Assembly: GCA_021296375.1 (NCBI GenBank) | Contig: JAGWAQ010000025.1 | Location: forward strand, 511-14,508 | DNA from: Alphaproteobacteria bacterium | GTDB taxonomy: Bacteria > Pseudomonadota > Alphaproteobacteria > Puniceispirillales > UBA1172 | Direction: 5' to 3' | Length of the DNA: 13,998 bases | Shown: positions 1 to 6,154 of the stretch, piece by piece | Position numbering within the stretch: the first letter of the stretch is position 1 | Layout of the letters: the number at the start of each line of letters is the position of its first letter | The notes under the pieces: model-generated | Seen by the model: only the letters and a program-made list of their open reading frames with translations | What the model was told of the DNA's origin: nothing | Databases searched by the model: none | Program-made: the position numbers and the translations under genes

Positions 1-57
1 CAATATTCGCGGTGATTTCGACGGGCCCGGCCTGAAGATCGGGGGTAATCGCGGGGA
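1..57 (-). other. Open, coding-like frame running off the left edge
   Basis: On the minus strand the bases beyond the TAA at 58-60 stay open to the window edge in the -1 frame relative to the preceding small gene, reading P-V-K-L-I-P-A-I-T-P-D-L-Q-A-G-P-V-E-I-T-A-N-I (from about position 70 down to 2). The composition and codon third positions look like real protein. No ATG, GTG or TTG that could start this frame was seen in its last stretch, so it is either the body of an overlapping downstream gene with a start further up, or the displaced C-terminus of the small gene after a frameshift. Too short to assign. Confidence 0.3.
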
Positions 58-291
58 TTAATTTGACGGGTGGCTTTTGCTGAACCGGGCGCGAATGGCT
101 TCGATGTCCTGCGCCAGCGCGGCATCCTGCGCCTGATCTTTTTTCGCCGACTGGTCACGTTTCTTGATAATTTCCATTTTGGCGGCGCTGATCTCCGGCC
201 GCGCCGATGGCGCCGGTTCCTCGACCAGGTAAAACCAGCTGAGCAACGCCGCCGAGGCGGCCAGCAAAACAAGACTGATGATCACTTTCAT
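58..291 (-). CDS. Small single-pass membrane-anchored protein, 77 aa
   Basis: I do not recognise a family. Residues 2-22 form one hydrophobic segment (VIISLVLLAASAALLSWFY) after a single Lys, which reads as an uncleaved N-terminal anchor with the rest outside the cytoplasm. Residues about 35-70 are charged and Ala/Lys/Gln-rich and may form a helix or short coiled coil. The ATG at 291 is chosen over the upstream in-frame ATG at 357 because it follows a GGTGG-like ribosome site and lies 8 bases after the preceding gene, whereas the longer form would run back into that gene. It is last of three genes behind a pilin and a carbohydrate-binding secreted protein, so a role in pilus assembly or anchoring is a guess from context. 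An open frame continues past its stop in another register, so a frameshifted longer protein is possible. Confidence 0.6.
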   Translation of the reverse strand: MKVIISLVLLAASAALLSWFYLVEEPAPSARPEISAAKMEIIKKRDQSAKKDQAQDAALAQDIEAIRARFSKSHPSN

Positions 292-299
292 GTTGCCAC

Positions 300-1418
300 C
301 TATTTCATACTGCCGCGTTCGGCGTCGATGTAATACCGGGTCGAGCTGTTGAAACATGAACCCGAACCAAAGGCCGCGGTCAGGAACTCGACGTTATCGA
401 GCGGTGAAGCTTCAAGCGCCGGAGTGAAATGGATGACCGGAATGAACTTGTTGTCCTTTTCATGAAAATTGACATGCGCATCAAAGCCAAAGGTCGAGGA
501 GCTGTAGCAGGTCGAGCTGTTGATTGAGTAAATTTTATAGCTGTAGAGCTTGAACCGCCCGCAGGTGTTGTTCTGGTGGAAGGAATACCCCGTGAACGGT
601 GTGCTGAGATTAAAGGTCGAACCGCCACTGTCGATATTCGGGTAATTGGTCAAGGTGAAGGTGCCGCTCCCGCCAACGGTTTCGGCATCCCAGTCAAAAT
701 CCAGCGTCACCTTGAGCGTTCCTTCAACGGGAACGCCTGACCCCGCCACATCCTCTTCATAAACACGGGTGGTGGACGTGAAGCTCTGGGTGCCGGTCTG
801 GAAATAGGCGTCAAAATCTTCACAGGTGGCGCCGACGGGGGTGTCCTGACTGAAGCTCGACAAGCTCGGGCAGGAGGACCGCATGATCCAGCGGCCACTG
901 TTAATATCGGTCTTGATGTCCGCCCCGGCCTTATGGCCAGCTGCGCAAACATAGGACACGCCGTTCCACGTCACCATATCCCCGAGGGCATAATTTGTCC
1001 CGATGCTCCAGGCCCCTTGCGAGGAATAACTCGACAGGCCAAGAAAACGTGACGTGTTGAAATCTTTGAGCGCCCAGGTTGACCGCAAAATCCAGCGCCC
1101 GCTGGTGGCGTCGGTGGAAAAGCTCGATGACGAGGTATGCGCCTCCACCGCCAGATAACTGAGCCCGTTGATGGAGACCTCATCCCCCAGGGCATAGGAT
1201 GTCGACGCCGCCCAGTTGCCGCGATCGTTAAAACTGGTCATGGACCCCAATGCCTCGGCGGGGTTCAAATCCGCCGACGACGGGTCAATCAGGGCCGGGT
1301 TAGGCATGGTGCCTGTGCCAATCTCAAATACATCATGCTCGCCGGCAACAGCGGGCCCAGCCAGCGCAAGGCTTAGCAACGCGCACGCCGCCAGCAGTTT
1401 GCGAGAAGAGATCATCAT
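300..1418 (-). CDS. Secreted protein with two CBM5/12-like (chitin-binding type) repeats
   Basis: The 372 aa product has a Sec signal peptide (RK at 6-7, hydrophobic 8-20, likely cleavage after AVA at 25). Two related modules follow at about 66-113 and 134-181. Each has W-x(5)-Y-A-L-G-D-x-V-x(2)-N-G-x-S-Y, then a His and a closing S-G-R-W-I, the pattern of the CBM5/12 fold of chitinase A and C binding domains. The rest (about 185-372) is rich in Ser, Thr, Cys, Tyr and Phe and matches no family I know; it may be an extracellular beta-domain with disulfides. The start at 1418 overlaps the pilin TGA by one base (TGATG) and has a GGGAGAA site at 1426-1432; ATG 1415 is an alternative. Linked to a pilin gene, it is plausibly an adhesin or pilus-tip protein for polysaccharide surfaces such as chitin; binding is inferred, not seen. 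Confidence 0.75.
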   Translation of the reverse strand: MMISSRKLLAACALLSLALAGPAVAGEHDVFEIGTGTMPNPALIDPSSADLNPAEALGSMTSFNDRGNWAASTSYALGDEVSINGLSYLAVEAHTSSSSFSTDATSGRWILRSTWALKDFNTSRFLGLSSYSSQGAWSIGTNYALGDMVTWNGVSYVCAAGHKAGADIKTDINSGRWIMRSSCPSLSSFSQDTPVGATCEDFDAYFQTGTQSFTSTTRVYEEDVAGSGVPVEGTLKVTLDFDWDAETVGGSGTFTLTNYPNIDSGGSTFNLSTPFTGYSFHQNNTCGRFKLYSYKIYSINSSTCYSSSTFGFDAHVNFHEKDNKFIPVIHFTPALEASPLDNVEFLTAAFGSGSCFNSSTRYYIDAERGSMK

Positions 1419-1981
1419 CAGCAGGTTCTCCCGTCCGGCGGGGTGGTGCAATCTGTTGCCGCTGTCCCCACCACCGTGGTGCATTTGTCCTGACCTCGGC
1501 ACACGCAGGCTTTGATCTTGAAGGTTGATTGTTCCACGGTTGAACATTCATTGGCGCAATAGATCATGAATTGGCCACGCTTGTAGGATTTGGTGCCATC
1601 GGCGTTGCAGGTGGACTGGTTATCATCAGACCCGCAATTGTTGCCATCGACGGCAATCGTGCCATTAAACGCGCTTTCTTTTTCAGCGTTCATGGTGGTG
1701 ATGATATGGTCCCGCCAGGCTTCGCAGGTTGTCGATTTTCCAACATTGGCCGATTTTTGCGATGTGCCGGACATGGCGTTATCAATCGCGATCTTGTCCA
1801 TATCGAGCATCTTGTAGACCGAGCGGAAATCCGACAGCGAAACTTCATCCCGCGACGTGTCAATATATGCCTGATAGCTCACCAGCCCCACCGACGCCAG
1901 AATGCCGATAATGGCGACAACCACCAACAATTCAATTAAGGAAAAACCAGAACGCATGAAATCATCAGCTTTAATATTCAT
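1418..1981 (-). CDS. Type IV pilin-like protein (prepilin) with Cys-rich C-terminus
   Basis: The N-terminus carries the class III prepilin signal: a short leader ending in Arg-Ser-Gly, then the mature Phe-Ser-Leu-Ile-Glu with Glu at +5 and a long hydrophobic helix (FSLIELLVVVAIIGILASV), the hallmark of PilD-processed pilins and pseudopilins. The soluble domain has ten cysteines after the first TTCEAW, an even number, suggesting several disulfides; this is richer than the single C-terminal loop of classical PilA. The product is 187 aa from ATG 1981; a GTG lies immediately upstream (1984) and an internal ATG at 1957 would leave a leader of only three residues before Phe. No start has a strong ribosome site. 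It is first in an operon with a CBM-repeat secreted protein and a small anchored protein. It could be a major or minor pilin or a pseudopilin; no assembly ATPase or PilC gene is in the window to decide. Confidence 0.88.
   Translation of the reverse strand: MNIKADDFMRSGFSLIELLVVVAIIGILASVGLVSYQAYIDTSRDEVSLSDFRSVYKMLDMDKIAIDNAMSGTSQKSANVGKSTTCEAWRDHIITTMNAEKESAFNGTIAVDGNNCGSDDNQSTCNADGTKSYKRGQFMIYCANECSTVEQSTFKIKACVCRGQDKCTTVVGTAATDCTTPPDGRTC
1426..1432 (-). promoter_or_regulatory. Ribosome binding site for the CBM-repeat gene
   Basis: GGGAGAA on the minus strand, 7 bases before the ATG at 1418. It decides for a start at the gene junction and against the much longer upstream in-frame extension, which would overlap the pilin gene by about 130 bases and hide the signal peptide. 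Confidence 0.6.
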
Positions 1982-2042
1982 CACTTGAGTATTATGCTTA
2001 ATTTATATGATGAATTTGTAATTAAAGTCCATGTCTGATCAA
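1982..2042 (-). promoter_or_regulatory. Probable promoter region of the pilin operon
   Basis: This stretch is conspicuously AT-rich compared with everything around it. On the minus strand it offers TTACAA and, 19 bases on, CATAAT as weak -35/-10 candidates, and a TATAAA is also present. No single box pair is convincing. The drop in GC content before a divergently functioning operon is the main evidence. Confidence 0.35.
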
Positions 2043-2099
2043 CACAAGCTCACCAGCACAAGCTCACCAGCACAAAGCTCACCAGCACAAAGCTCACCA
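2043..2099. repeat. Four-copy 14/15-bp tandem repeat on a gene end
   Basis: Units: CACAAGCTCACCAG at 2043-2056 and 2057-2070, CACAAAGCTCACCAG at 2071-2085, and a last copy 2086-2099. The last copy contains the final Trp and TGA stop of the hydrolase gene (minus strand TGG TGA). The other copies repeat that TGG-TGA end downstream of the true stop; the 15-bp copies keep it in frame. Two copies lack one A, so the array has both 14- and 15-base periods. It looks like slippage duplication of a gene terminus. Confidence 0.9.
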
Positions 2100-2882
2100 T
2101 CGCGTCTCATTCAGCTTCAGGATAAATTTGCTCAGATGCGCCGCCACCACATCCCCCGCTTCCAGCAGAAGCGAATGTTTAAGCTCCGGCAGGATGACCA
2201 GCTCTGACCTTGGCATGGCGTCATGGATCGCCTGATTAAGCCGGGGATTGCAGCCGCCATCATTGGCACCGGTCAGGATGAGCGCGGGCGTCTCCACCTC
2301 ATGCAACCAGGGTGACATTTCCGTTGTCGCGTAAATCCGGAAGACATTGAGGAACACATCGGGGTCTGTCGCCACCACCTGCTTGAGGCGGCGTTCCACG
2401 ACATCAGGATGAGCGGCGATAAACCCGTCGGTGAACCAGCGGTCAGTCAAGGTCGGCAGGACATTGGGGATACCGCGATCTTCCATCGCCTTGACCACCG
2501 CCCAGACCTTGGCGCGATCATCTTCCGTGCGGAACGCGGCGGTCGACAAGACGCCGAGGGACAAGGTGCGTTCGGGGTAGGCGCGGGCATAGGCGGGGCC
2601 GATCATCCCCCCCAGGGAATGCCCGGCGACATGAACCTTGTCAAATCCGCTTTCAGCGCGGATATGCTCAAGATCTTCCACCAGTTCATCGAGGCCAAAC
2701 TCACCATCTGGCATGGGGGAGGCGCCATGCCCCCGCAAGTCATAGGTGATGACGGTGAAATGCGGCGTCAGCACCGGCAATGCCTTGGCCCAGGTGTCCC
2801 GCGCCGCGCCGATGCCATGCACAAGGACAAGCGGCGGGCCAGCGCCATCCATCGACCAGGCGCAGGGAACCACCGTCGTCAT
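2094..2882 (-). CDS. Alpha/beta hydrolase (enol-lactonase/esterase-like)
   Basis: The 262 aa length fits a single alpha/beta-hydrolase domain of the 3-oxoadipate enol-lactonase/haloperoxidase-like group. Visible: the oxyanion strand L-V-L-V-H-G (18-23), D-L-R-G-H-G (48-53), the nucleophile elbow G-H-S-L-G-G with Ser89, Asp208 in LTGANDGG and His236 in ELKHS, a complete Ser-Asp-His triad. No signal peptide, so cytoplasmic. The ATG at 2882 overlaps the stop of the tautomerase gene as ATGA, so the two are translationally coupled. Behind a flavin monooxygenase and a tautomerase it probably hydrolyses a lactone, ester or amide made by ring oxidation; the substrate is unknown. Its 3' end lies in the tandem repeat at 2043-2099. 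Family assignment is sure, enzyme identity is not; the resemblance to PcaD is only at fold level. Confidence 0.85.
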   Translation of the reverse strand: MTTVVPCAWSMDGAGPPLVLVHGIGAARDTWAKALPVLTPHFTVITYDLRGHGASPMPDGEFGLDELVEDLEHIRAESGFDKVHVAGHSLGGMIGPAYARAYPERTLSLGVLSTAAFRTEDDRAKVWAVVKAMEDRGIPNVLPTLTDRWFTDGFIAAHPDVVERRLKQVVATDPDVFLNVFRIYATTEMSPWLHEVETPALILTGANDGGCNPRLNQAIHDAMPRSELVILPELKHSLLLEAGDVVAAHLSKFILKLNETRW

Positions 2883-3067
2883 GTTTTATCGGCGAAAGCT
2901 TCGCCGCCACGGCCCCAGTCTTCGGTGCTGACATCGGTCAAGACAACATGGACAGTGTCAGGGGATGCGCCGGTGGCGCGGGAAAACCCGTCGGTGACTT
3001 CCTTGATGATCTGGCGTTTCTGCTCACGATCACGGCCTTCAAACATTTCAATGCGGATGATGGGCAT
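2879..3067 (-). CDS. 4-oxalocrotonate tautomerase family protein, 62 aa
   Basis: The 62-residue product matches the short 4-OT subunit. It begins Met-Pro-Ile-Ile; after Met removal Pro1 would be the catalytic base. The E-G-R motif places Arg11 (mature numbering) as in classical 4-OT, followed by D-x-E-Q-K and the C-terminal W-G-R-G-G. Relative to Pseudomonas 4-OT, Arg39 is His and Phe50 is Trp, so the exact reaction may differ from 2-hydroxymuconate tautomerisation. Start ATG 3067 has AAGGAG at 3074-3079; a longer in-frame reading upstream lies over the previous gene and would bury Pro1. It sits 16 bases after the monooxygenase stop and overlaps the hydrolase start by four bases (ATGA), giving a monooxygenase-tautomerase-hydrolase operon. 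Likely a soluble oligomer acting on an enol/keto ring-cleavage intermediate. Confidence 0.88.
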   Translation of the reverse strand: MPIIRIEMFEGRDREQKRQIIKEVTDGFSRATGASPDTVHVVLTDVSTEDWGRGGEAFADKT

Positions 3068-3073
3068 CAACGG

Positions 3074-3079
3074 CTCCTT
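3074..3079 (-). promoter_or_regulatory. Ribosome binding site fixing the tautomerase start
   Basis: AAGGAG on the minus strand, 6 bases before ATG 3067. It settles the start at Met-Pro, which is required for an N-terminal catalytic proline. Confidence 0.75.
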
Positions 3080-3083
3080 CGTT

Positions 3084-4124
3084 TTATTCCGCCGCTTGCG
3101 GCTGGCGGGTGGTGAAATGGGGCATAACCTCTTCCGCGAAAGACGCGATCGTCTCCAGCGTATCGGCTGGGTCGAGGCCAAAATTGACGTTCAGGATGAC
3201 GCGGTCAATGCCAAGCTCGGCGTAAGGCGCCAGCTTGTCGCGCATTTCATCCGCCGTGCAGATCAGCAGGCTGTCCCCCAGCTCATCAACAGGGGTGCGG
3301 CATTCGATCTCCTCGATCATGCCGCCACTAACCGTGCCGGGGCCAAGGAAAATATTGTCAAAACGGCCATAATATTTATGGGCGGCGGCGATCTTGCGTT
3401 CCTTGTCGGCCTGATCACGGGCGATATGAGCAACACGCGAAAGCGTTAAGGTGACGTCACCGGGGGCGGCGTTCATGTCCTGTTTGGCGCGGTTGAATGC
3501 CGACACCTGATCAAGCAGCAATTGATGATTGCCCGATAATGGCGTCGTCTGGATATGAAAGCCCTTGCGGGTGCAATGGTAAATCCCGTCAGGGTTCATC
3601 ACCGCCATCATCATCGGCGGGCCGCCGGGGCGCGTGGGGCGCGGCATCACGGTCAGCGGCTCAAACTTGTAATAAGTGCCGTCCCAGCTCACCTCCTCGC
3701 GGGTCAGGAGCGCCTGCAGCACGTCGAGGCTTTCATTGAACCGGTCCTGGGTTTCCTCCATCGGAACGCCGAAACGTTCCATTTCATATTTGAACGCCCC
3801 GCGCCCGATGCCAAGCAGAAGCCGCCCTTCGGTCAGGATATCCGCCACCACCACTTCACCGGCGTAACTGCGCATGTCATGCAGGGGCAGGACAACGATC
3901 GAGGTCATAATCTTGATGCGCGAAGTCATGGCGGCGATCTTCACCGCAAAAGTCAGGGGCGCGGGCATCATCAGGCAATTGACGAGGTGATGTTCCGTCA
4001 CGGACACGGCATCAAAACCGAGGCGATCGGCAAGCACCGCCTGATCAAGCATATCCTTGTAGACGCGATCGCCGCCGTAGTCCTTATCGGGATAATCGGC
4101 GGATAACTGAATACTGAATTCCAT
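3084..4124 (-). CDS. Luciferase-like (LLM class) flavin-dependent monooxygenase
   Basis: The 346 aa product has the bacterial-luciferase TIM-barrel pattern: an N-terminal strand, L-G-F-D-A-V-S-V-T-E-H-H at 35-46 (the E-H-H of LuxA-type enzymes, whose first His is near LuxA His44), T-S-R-I-K-I-M-T-S, G-R-L-L-L-G-I-G-R-G, then W-D-G-T-Y-Y. Such enzymes use reduced FMN and O2 to hydroxylate, desulfonate or cleave a substrate; a separate flavin reductase is usually needed and none is in the window. The start at 4124 is set by GGGAGGTG at 4128-4135; a 9-residue longer reading from 4151 has no such site. First gene of the operon with the tautomerase and hydrolase, and divergent from the HpbD-like operon. 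The context suggests an oxidative, possibly ring-opening, first step, comparable in logic to the LLM oxygenase of trigonelline degradation, but the substrate cannot be read from sequence. Confidence 0.88.
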   Translation of the reverse strand: MEFSIQLSADYPDKDYGGDRVYKDMLDQAVLADRLGFDAVSVTEHHLVNCLMMPAPLTFAVKIAAMTSRIKIMTSIVVLPLHDMRSYAGEVVVADILTEGRLLLGIGRGAFKYEMERFGVPMEETQDRFNESLDVLQALLTREEVSWDGTYYKFEPLTVMPRPTRPGGPPMMMAVMNPDGIYHCTRKGFHIQTTPLSGNHQLLLDQVSAFNRAKQDMNAAPGDVTLTLSRVAHIARDQADKERKIAAAHKYYGRFDNIFLGPGTVSGGMIEEIECRTPVDELGDSLLICTADEMRDKLAPYAELGIDRVILNVNFGLDPADTLETIASFAEEVMPHFTTRQPQAAE

Positions 4125-4295
4125 CTTCACCTCCCATATTCTTTTGTCCACTATCGCCCTGATTTCATCAAAAATAAATCACAAATTATCGACGCGGTCA
4201 GGTGCCGGTCCCCCCGCCAGCGGTTTCCGAAATTTTCTGGTGACGGTGATGGCGAATTCTGATTAAGCTTCGGGAAGACAACGACAGGTCATCCC
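4125..4295. promoter_or_regulatory. Divergent intergenic region, likely two promoters
   Basis: 171 bases separate the monooxygenase start (minus) and the HpbD-like start (plus). The half near the monooxygenase (about 4150-4195) is AT-rich with a short dyad GATTT...AAATC; GATAGT on the minus strand at about 4152-4157 is a possible -10 with a poor -35 (TTTATT, 17-base spacing). On the plus side GATTAA near 4261 is a possible -10. I see no clear operator. Shared control of the two operons is likely from the arrangement alone. Confidence 0.4.
4128..4135 (-). promoter_or_regulatory. Strong ribosome binding site of the flavin monooxygenase gene
   Basis: GGGAGGTG on the minus strand, 3 bases short of the usual spacing from its end but with GGAGG about 6-7 bases from ATG 4124; the best Shine-Dalgarno in the window. 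It decides ATG 4124 over 4151. Confidence 0.8.
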
Positions 4296-5402
4296 ATGCG
4301 CATTTCAGAAATTCACGTTTATCAACATGATCTGCCCGTCAAGGGCAAACCCTACACCATGGCCAACGCCAAGGTGACGGAGCTGGACACCACGATCGTC
4401 AAGATAGTTGCCGACAACGGCTTGATCGGCTGGGGGGAGGTCTGCCCCGTCGGCCCGACTTATGCCGAGGCCCATGCCGAAGGCGCCCGTGCCGCGATTG
4501 CGCAAATAGCGCCGGGCTTGATCGGTTGCGCGGTGGAACCCCTGACCATCCATCGCCAGATGGACGTCATGCTGAATGGCCATAACTACGCAAGGGCGGC
4601 GATTGACATCGCGGTTCATGACCTTTTGGGCAAGCATCATGGCGTCAGTGTCGCGAGCTTGCTGGGCGGGGCGGCGATGGAGCGTGTGCCGTCCTATTAC
4701 GCGACGGGGGTCGACACCCCTGATGAAATCGCCCGTATCGTTAAGGAAAAAATCGCCGAAGGCTACCCGCGGATCCAGGTCAAGGTTGGCGGCCGCCCCG
4801 TTGAAATTGACATCGAAACCATGCGCAAGGTCTGGGAGGTGGCGCAAGGCACGGGCATTCGGCTTGCGGTTGACGGCAATCGCGGCTGGACCACCCGCGA
4901 TGCCCTCAGGATGAGCCGCGAATGCCCTGACATCCCCTTTATCATGGAACAGCCCTGCAACACGATCGAGGAGGTGCGCAAGATCCGCACCCAGATCAGC
5001 CACGGGATTTACCTTGATGAAAATTCCATCAACCTGAACACGGTTATCCATGCCGCCGCCACAGGGCTGGTGGACGGGTTCGGGATGAAAGTCACCCGCA
5101 TCGGGGGGCTGATGAACATGGTCACTTTCCGTGAAATTTGCGCGAATTTGAGCCTGCCCCATACCTGCGATGACAGTTGGGGCGGGGATATCATTGCCGC
5201 CGCCTGCACCCATATCGGGGCGACGGTCGCGCCGCGTCTGCTGGAAGGGGTGTGGCTGGCGCAACCTTATATTGCGACGCCCTATGATGCCGAAAACGGC
5301 ATTCGGATTGACGGCGGCCACATCAATCTTCCCCCTGGCCCGGGGCTGGGCATCACCCCTGATGAAACCTTGTTCGGCGCCCCTGCCGTTTCGTTCAGCT
5401 GA
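4296..5402 (+). CDS. hpbD: HpbD-like betaine 2-epimerase (enolase superfamily, MLE subgroup)
   Basis: The 368 aa enzyme resembles 4R-hydroxyproline betaine 2-epimerase of Pelagibaca bermudensis along its whole length. After the capping domain (about 1-125) the barrel carries Lys163 (R-I-Q-V-K-V-G-G) and Lys265 (G-F-G-M-K-V-T), the two acid/base lysines on opposite faces expected of a 1,1-proton-transfer epimerase, and metal ligands Asp193 (VDGNR), Glu218 (MEQPC) and Asp241 (YLDEN). Tyr56 (G-P-T-Y-A) and Trp320 (E-G-V-W) match, as I recall, the aromatic residues that hold the quaternary ammonium. It would epimerise proline betaine or hydroxyproline betaine at C2 for carbon and nitrogen use, in the cytoplasm. 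ATG 4296 has a weak AGG upstream. The next gene's ribosome site overlaps its stop. A cis-3-hydroxyproline dehydratase or other MLE-type activity remains possible but fits the pocket less well. Confidence 0.85.
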   Translation: MRISEIHVYQHDLPVKGKPYTMANAKVTELDTTIVKIVADNGLIGWGEVCPVGPTYAEAHAEGARAAIAQIAPGLIGCAVEPLTIHRQMDVMLNGHNYARAAIDIAVHDLLGKHHGVSVASLLGGAAMERVPSYYATGVDTPDEIARIVKEKIAEGYPRIQVKVGGRPVEIDIETMRKVWEVAQGTGIRLAVDGNRGWTTRDALRMSRECPDIPFIMEQPCNTIEEVRKIRTQISHGIYLDENSINLNTVIHAAATGLVDGFGMKVTRIGGLMNMVTFREICANLSLPHTCDDSWGGDIIAAACTHIGATVAPRLLEGVWLAQPYIATPYDAENGIRIDGGHINLPPGPGLGITPDETLFGAPAVSFS

Positions 5403-5406
5403 AGGA
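5402..5406 (+). promoter_or_regulatory. Ribosome binding site deciding the first SDR start
   Basis: AAGGA lies one base before ATG 5408 but seven bases before ATG 5414, so translation most likely begins at 5414 (Met-Glu-Phe). The site shares a base with the TGA stop of the HpbD-like gene, so the two are coupled. Confidence 0.65.
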
Positions 5407-5413
5407 CATGACC

Positions 5414-6154
5414 ATGGAATTCAACGGCAAAACCGCTCTCGTGACTGGCGCCAATGGCGGCATCGGCAAGGCTATTGTCCAGCGGCTCAAGGATGCTGGC
5501 GCAAAAGTCGCGGCGGCGGACATGACCCTTGACGGGCTTGAGGGAAGTGAGGTTGATCTGCTGCTGCCCGGTGATCTTCAGGATAGCGCCTACACCAGGG
5601 GCTTGCCGCAAGCCGCGCTTGATGCGCTCGGGGGGCTTGATATCATCATCAATAATGCCGGGGTGATGCGGCGGGGGGCGGTGACCGCCTCAAGTGATGA
5701 GGATTTCGAGCTGTCGGTCGCGATCAACGTCAAGGCGCCTTTCCAGATTTGCCGTGCGGCGATACCCTTGATGGCGGAACGTGGCGGCGGGGTGGTTGTC
5801 AACACCTCCTCATGCTGGGGGGTCCACCCCGGGCCGGACCACGCTATTTATTGCATGACGAAAGCGGCGATCGCCTCGCTCACCCAATGCATGGGGCGGG
5901 ACCACGCCCACCAGGGCATTCGCGTTAACGCGGTCTGCCCCAATGAAGTCGACACCCCGATGCTGCGCACAGGGTTTGAGATGCGGGGGTTTGACCCTGA
6001 AACCGCCATCACCCAACTGGGGGAAACCGTGCCGCTTGGCTATGTCGCGACGCCCGGGGATATCGCTGATGTAGTGATGTTTCTGGCCTCTGATGCCGCC
6101 CGCTACATGTGCGGGGCGCTGGTGGAAGTCAACGGAGGAAAGCCCGTCGGATGA
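5414..6154 (+). CDS. Short-chain dehydrogenase/reductase (classical SDR), first of a tandem pair
   Basis: 246 aa, normal for a classical SDR. The cofactor loop T-G-A-N-G-G-I-G is at 11-18, N-N-A-G at 80-83, structural Asn105, Ser133, and Y-C-M-T-K with Tyr146 and Lys150, so the Asn-Ser-Tyr-Lys tetrad is intact. Asp36 at the end of the second strand favours NAD(H) over NADP(H). It should oxidise a secondary alcohol or reduce a ketone in the cytoplasm. It directly follows the HpbD-like gene and overlaps the second SDR gene by four bases (ATGA), so all three are one operon. The hydroxyl of a hydroxyproline-type betaine, or of a product of it, is a reasonable substrate, but SDR substrates cannot be told from sequence. 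ATG 5408 is an alternative start with bad ribosome-site spacing. Confidence 0.88.
   Translation: MEFNGKTALVTGANGGIGKAIVQRLKDAGAKVAAADMTLDGLEGSEVDLLLPGDLQDSAYTRGLPQAALDALGGLDIIINNAGVMRRGAVTASSDEDFELSVAINVKAPFQICRAAIPLMAERGGGVVVNTSSCWGVHPGPDHAIYCMTKAAIASLTQCMGRDHAHQGIRVNAVCPNEVDTPMLRTGFEMRGFDPETAITQLGETVPLGYVATPGDIADVVMFLASDAARYMCGALVEVNGGKPVG
6134..6140 (+). promoter_or_regulatory. Ribosome binding site of the second SDR gene
   Basis: GGAGGAA inside the end of the first SDR gene, 10 bases before ATG 6151 and 13 before ATG 6154. It supports a start at the ATGA junction and not the upstream in-frame ATG 6109. Confidence 0.65.

Noticed and set aside
1383..1418. Possible lipobox (Leu-Ala-Ala-Cys at residues 9-12) in the CBM-repeat protein
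   Set aside because: The Cys comes only a few residues after Arg-Lys with no hydrophobic core before it; the hydrophobic stretch continues afterwards to an AVA cleavage site, so a normal Sec signal is the better reading.
2043..2099. CRISPR array
   Set aside because: The copies are contiguous 14/15-base units without spacers; the same applies to the 12-base array at 6890-6954.
2409..3449. 346-codon plus-strand open frame across the hydrolase, tautomerase and monooxygenase genes
   Set aside because: It crosses three recognisable minus-strand genes and their junctions, so it is chance openness in GC-rich DNA.
4305..5321. Long minus-strand open frame (338 codons) opposite the HpbD-like gene
   Set aside because: It mirrors the epimerase in antisense; the product is rich in His, Arg, Asp and Gly without any family motif, as expected of a GC-rich shadow frame.
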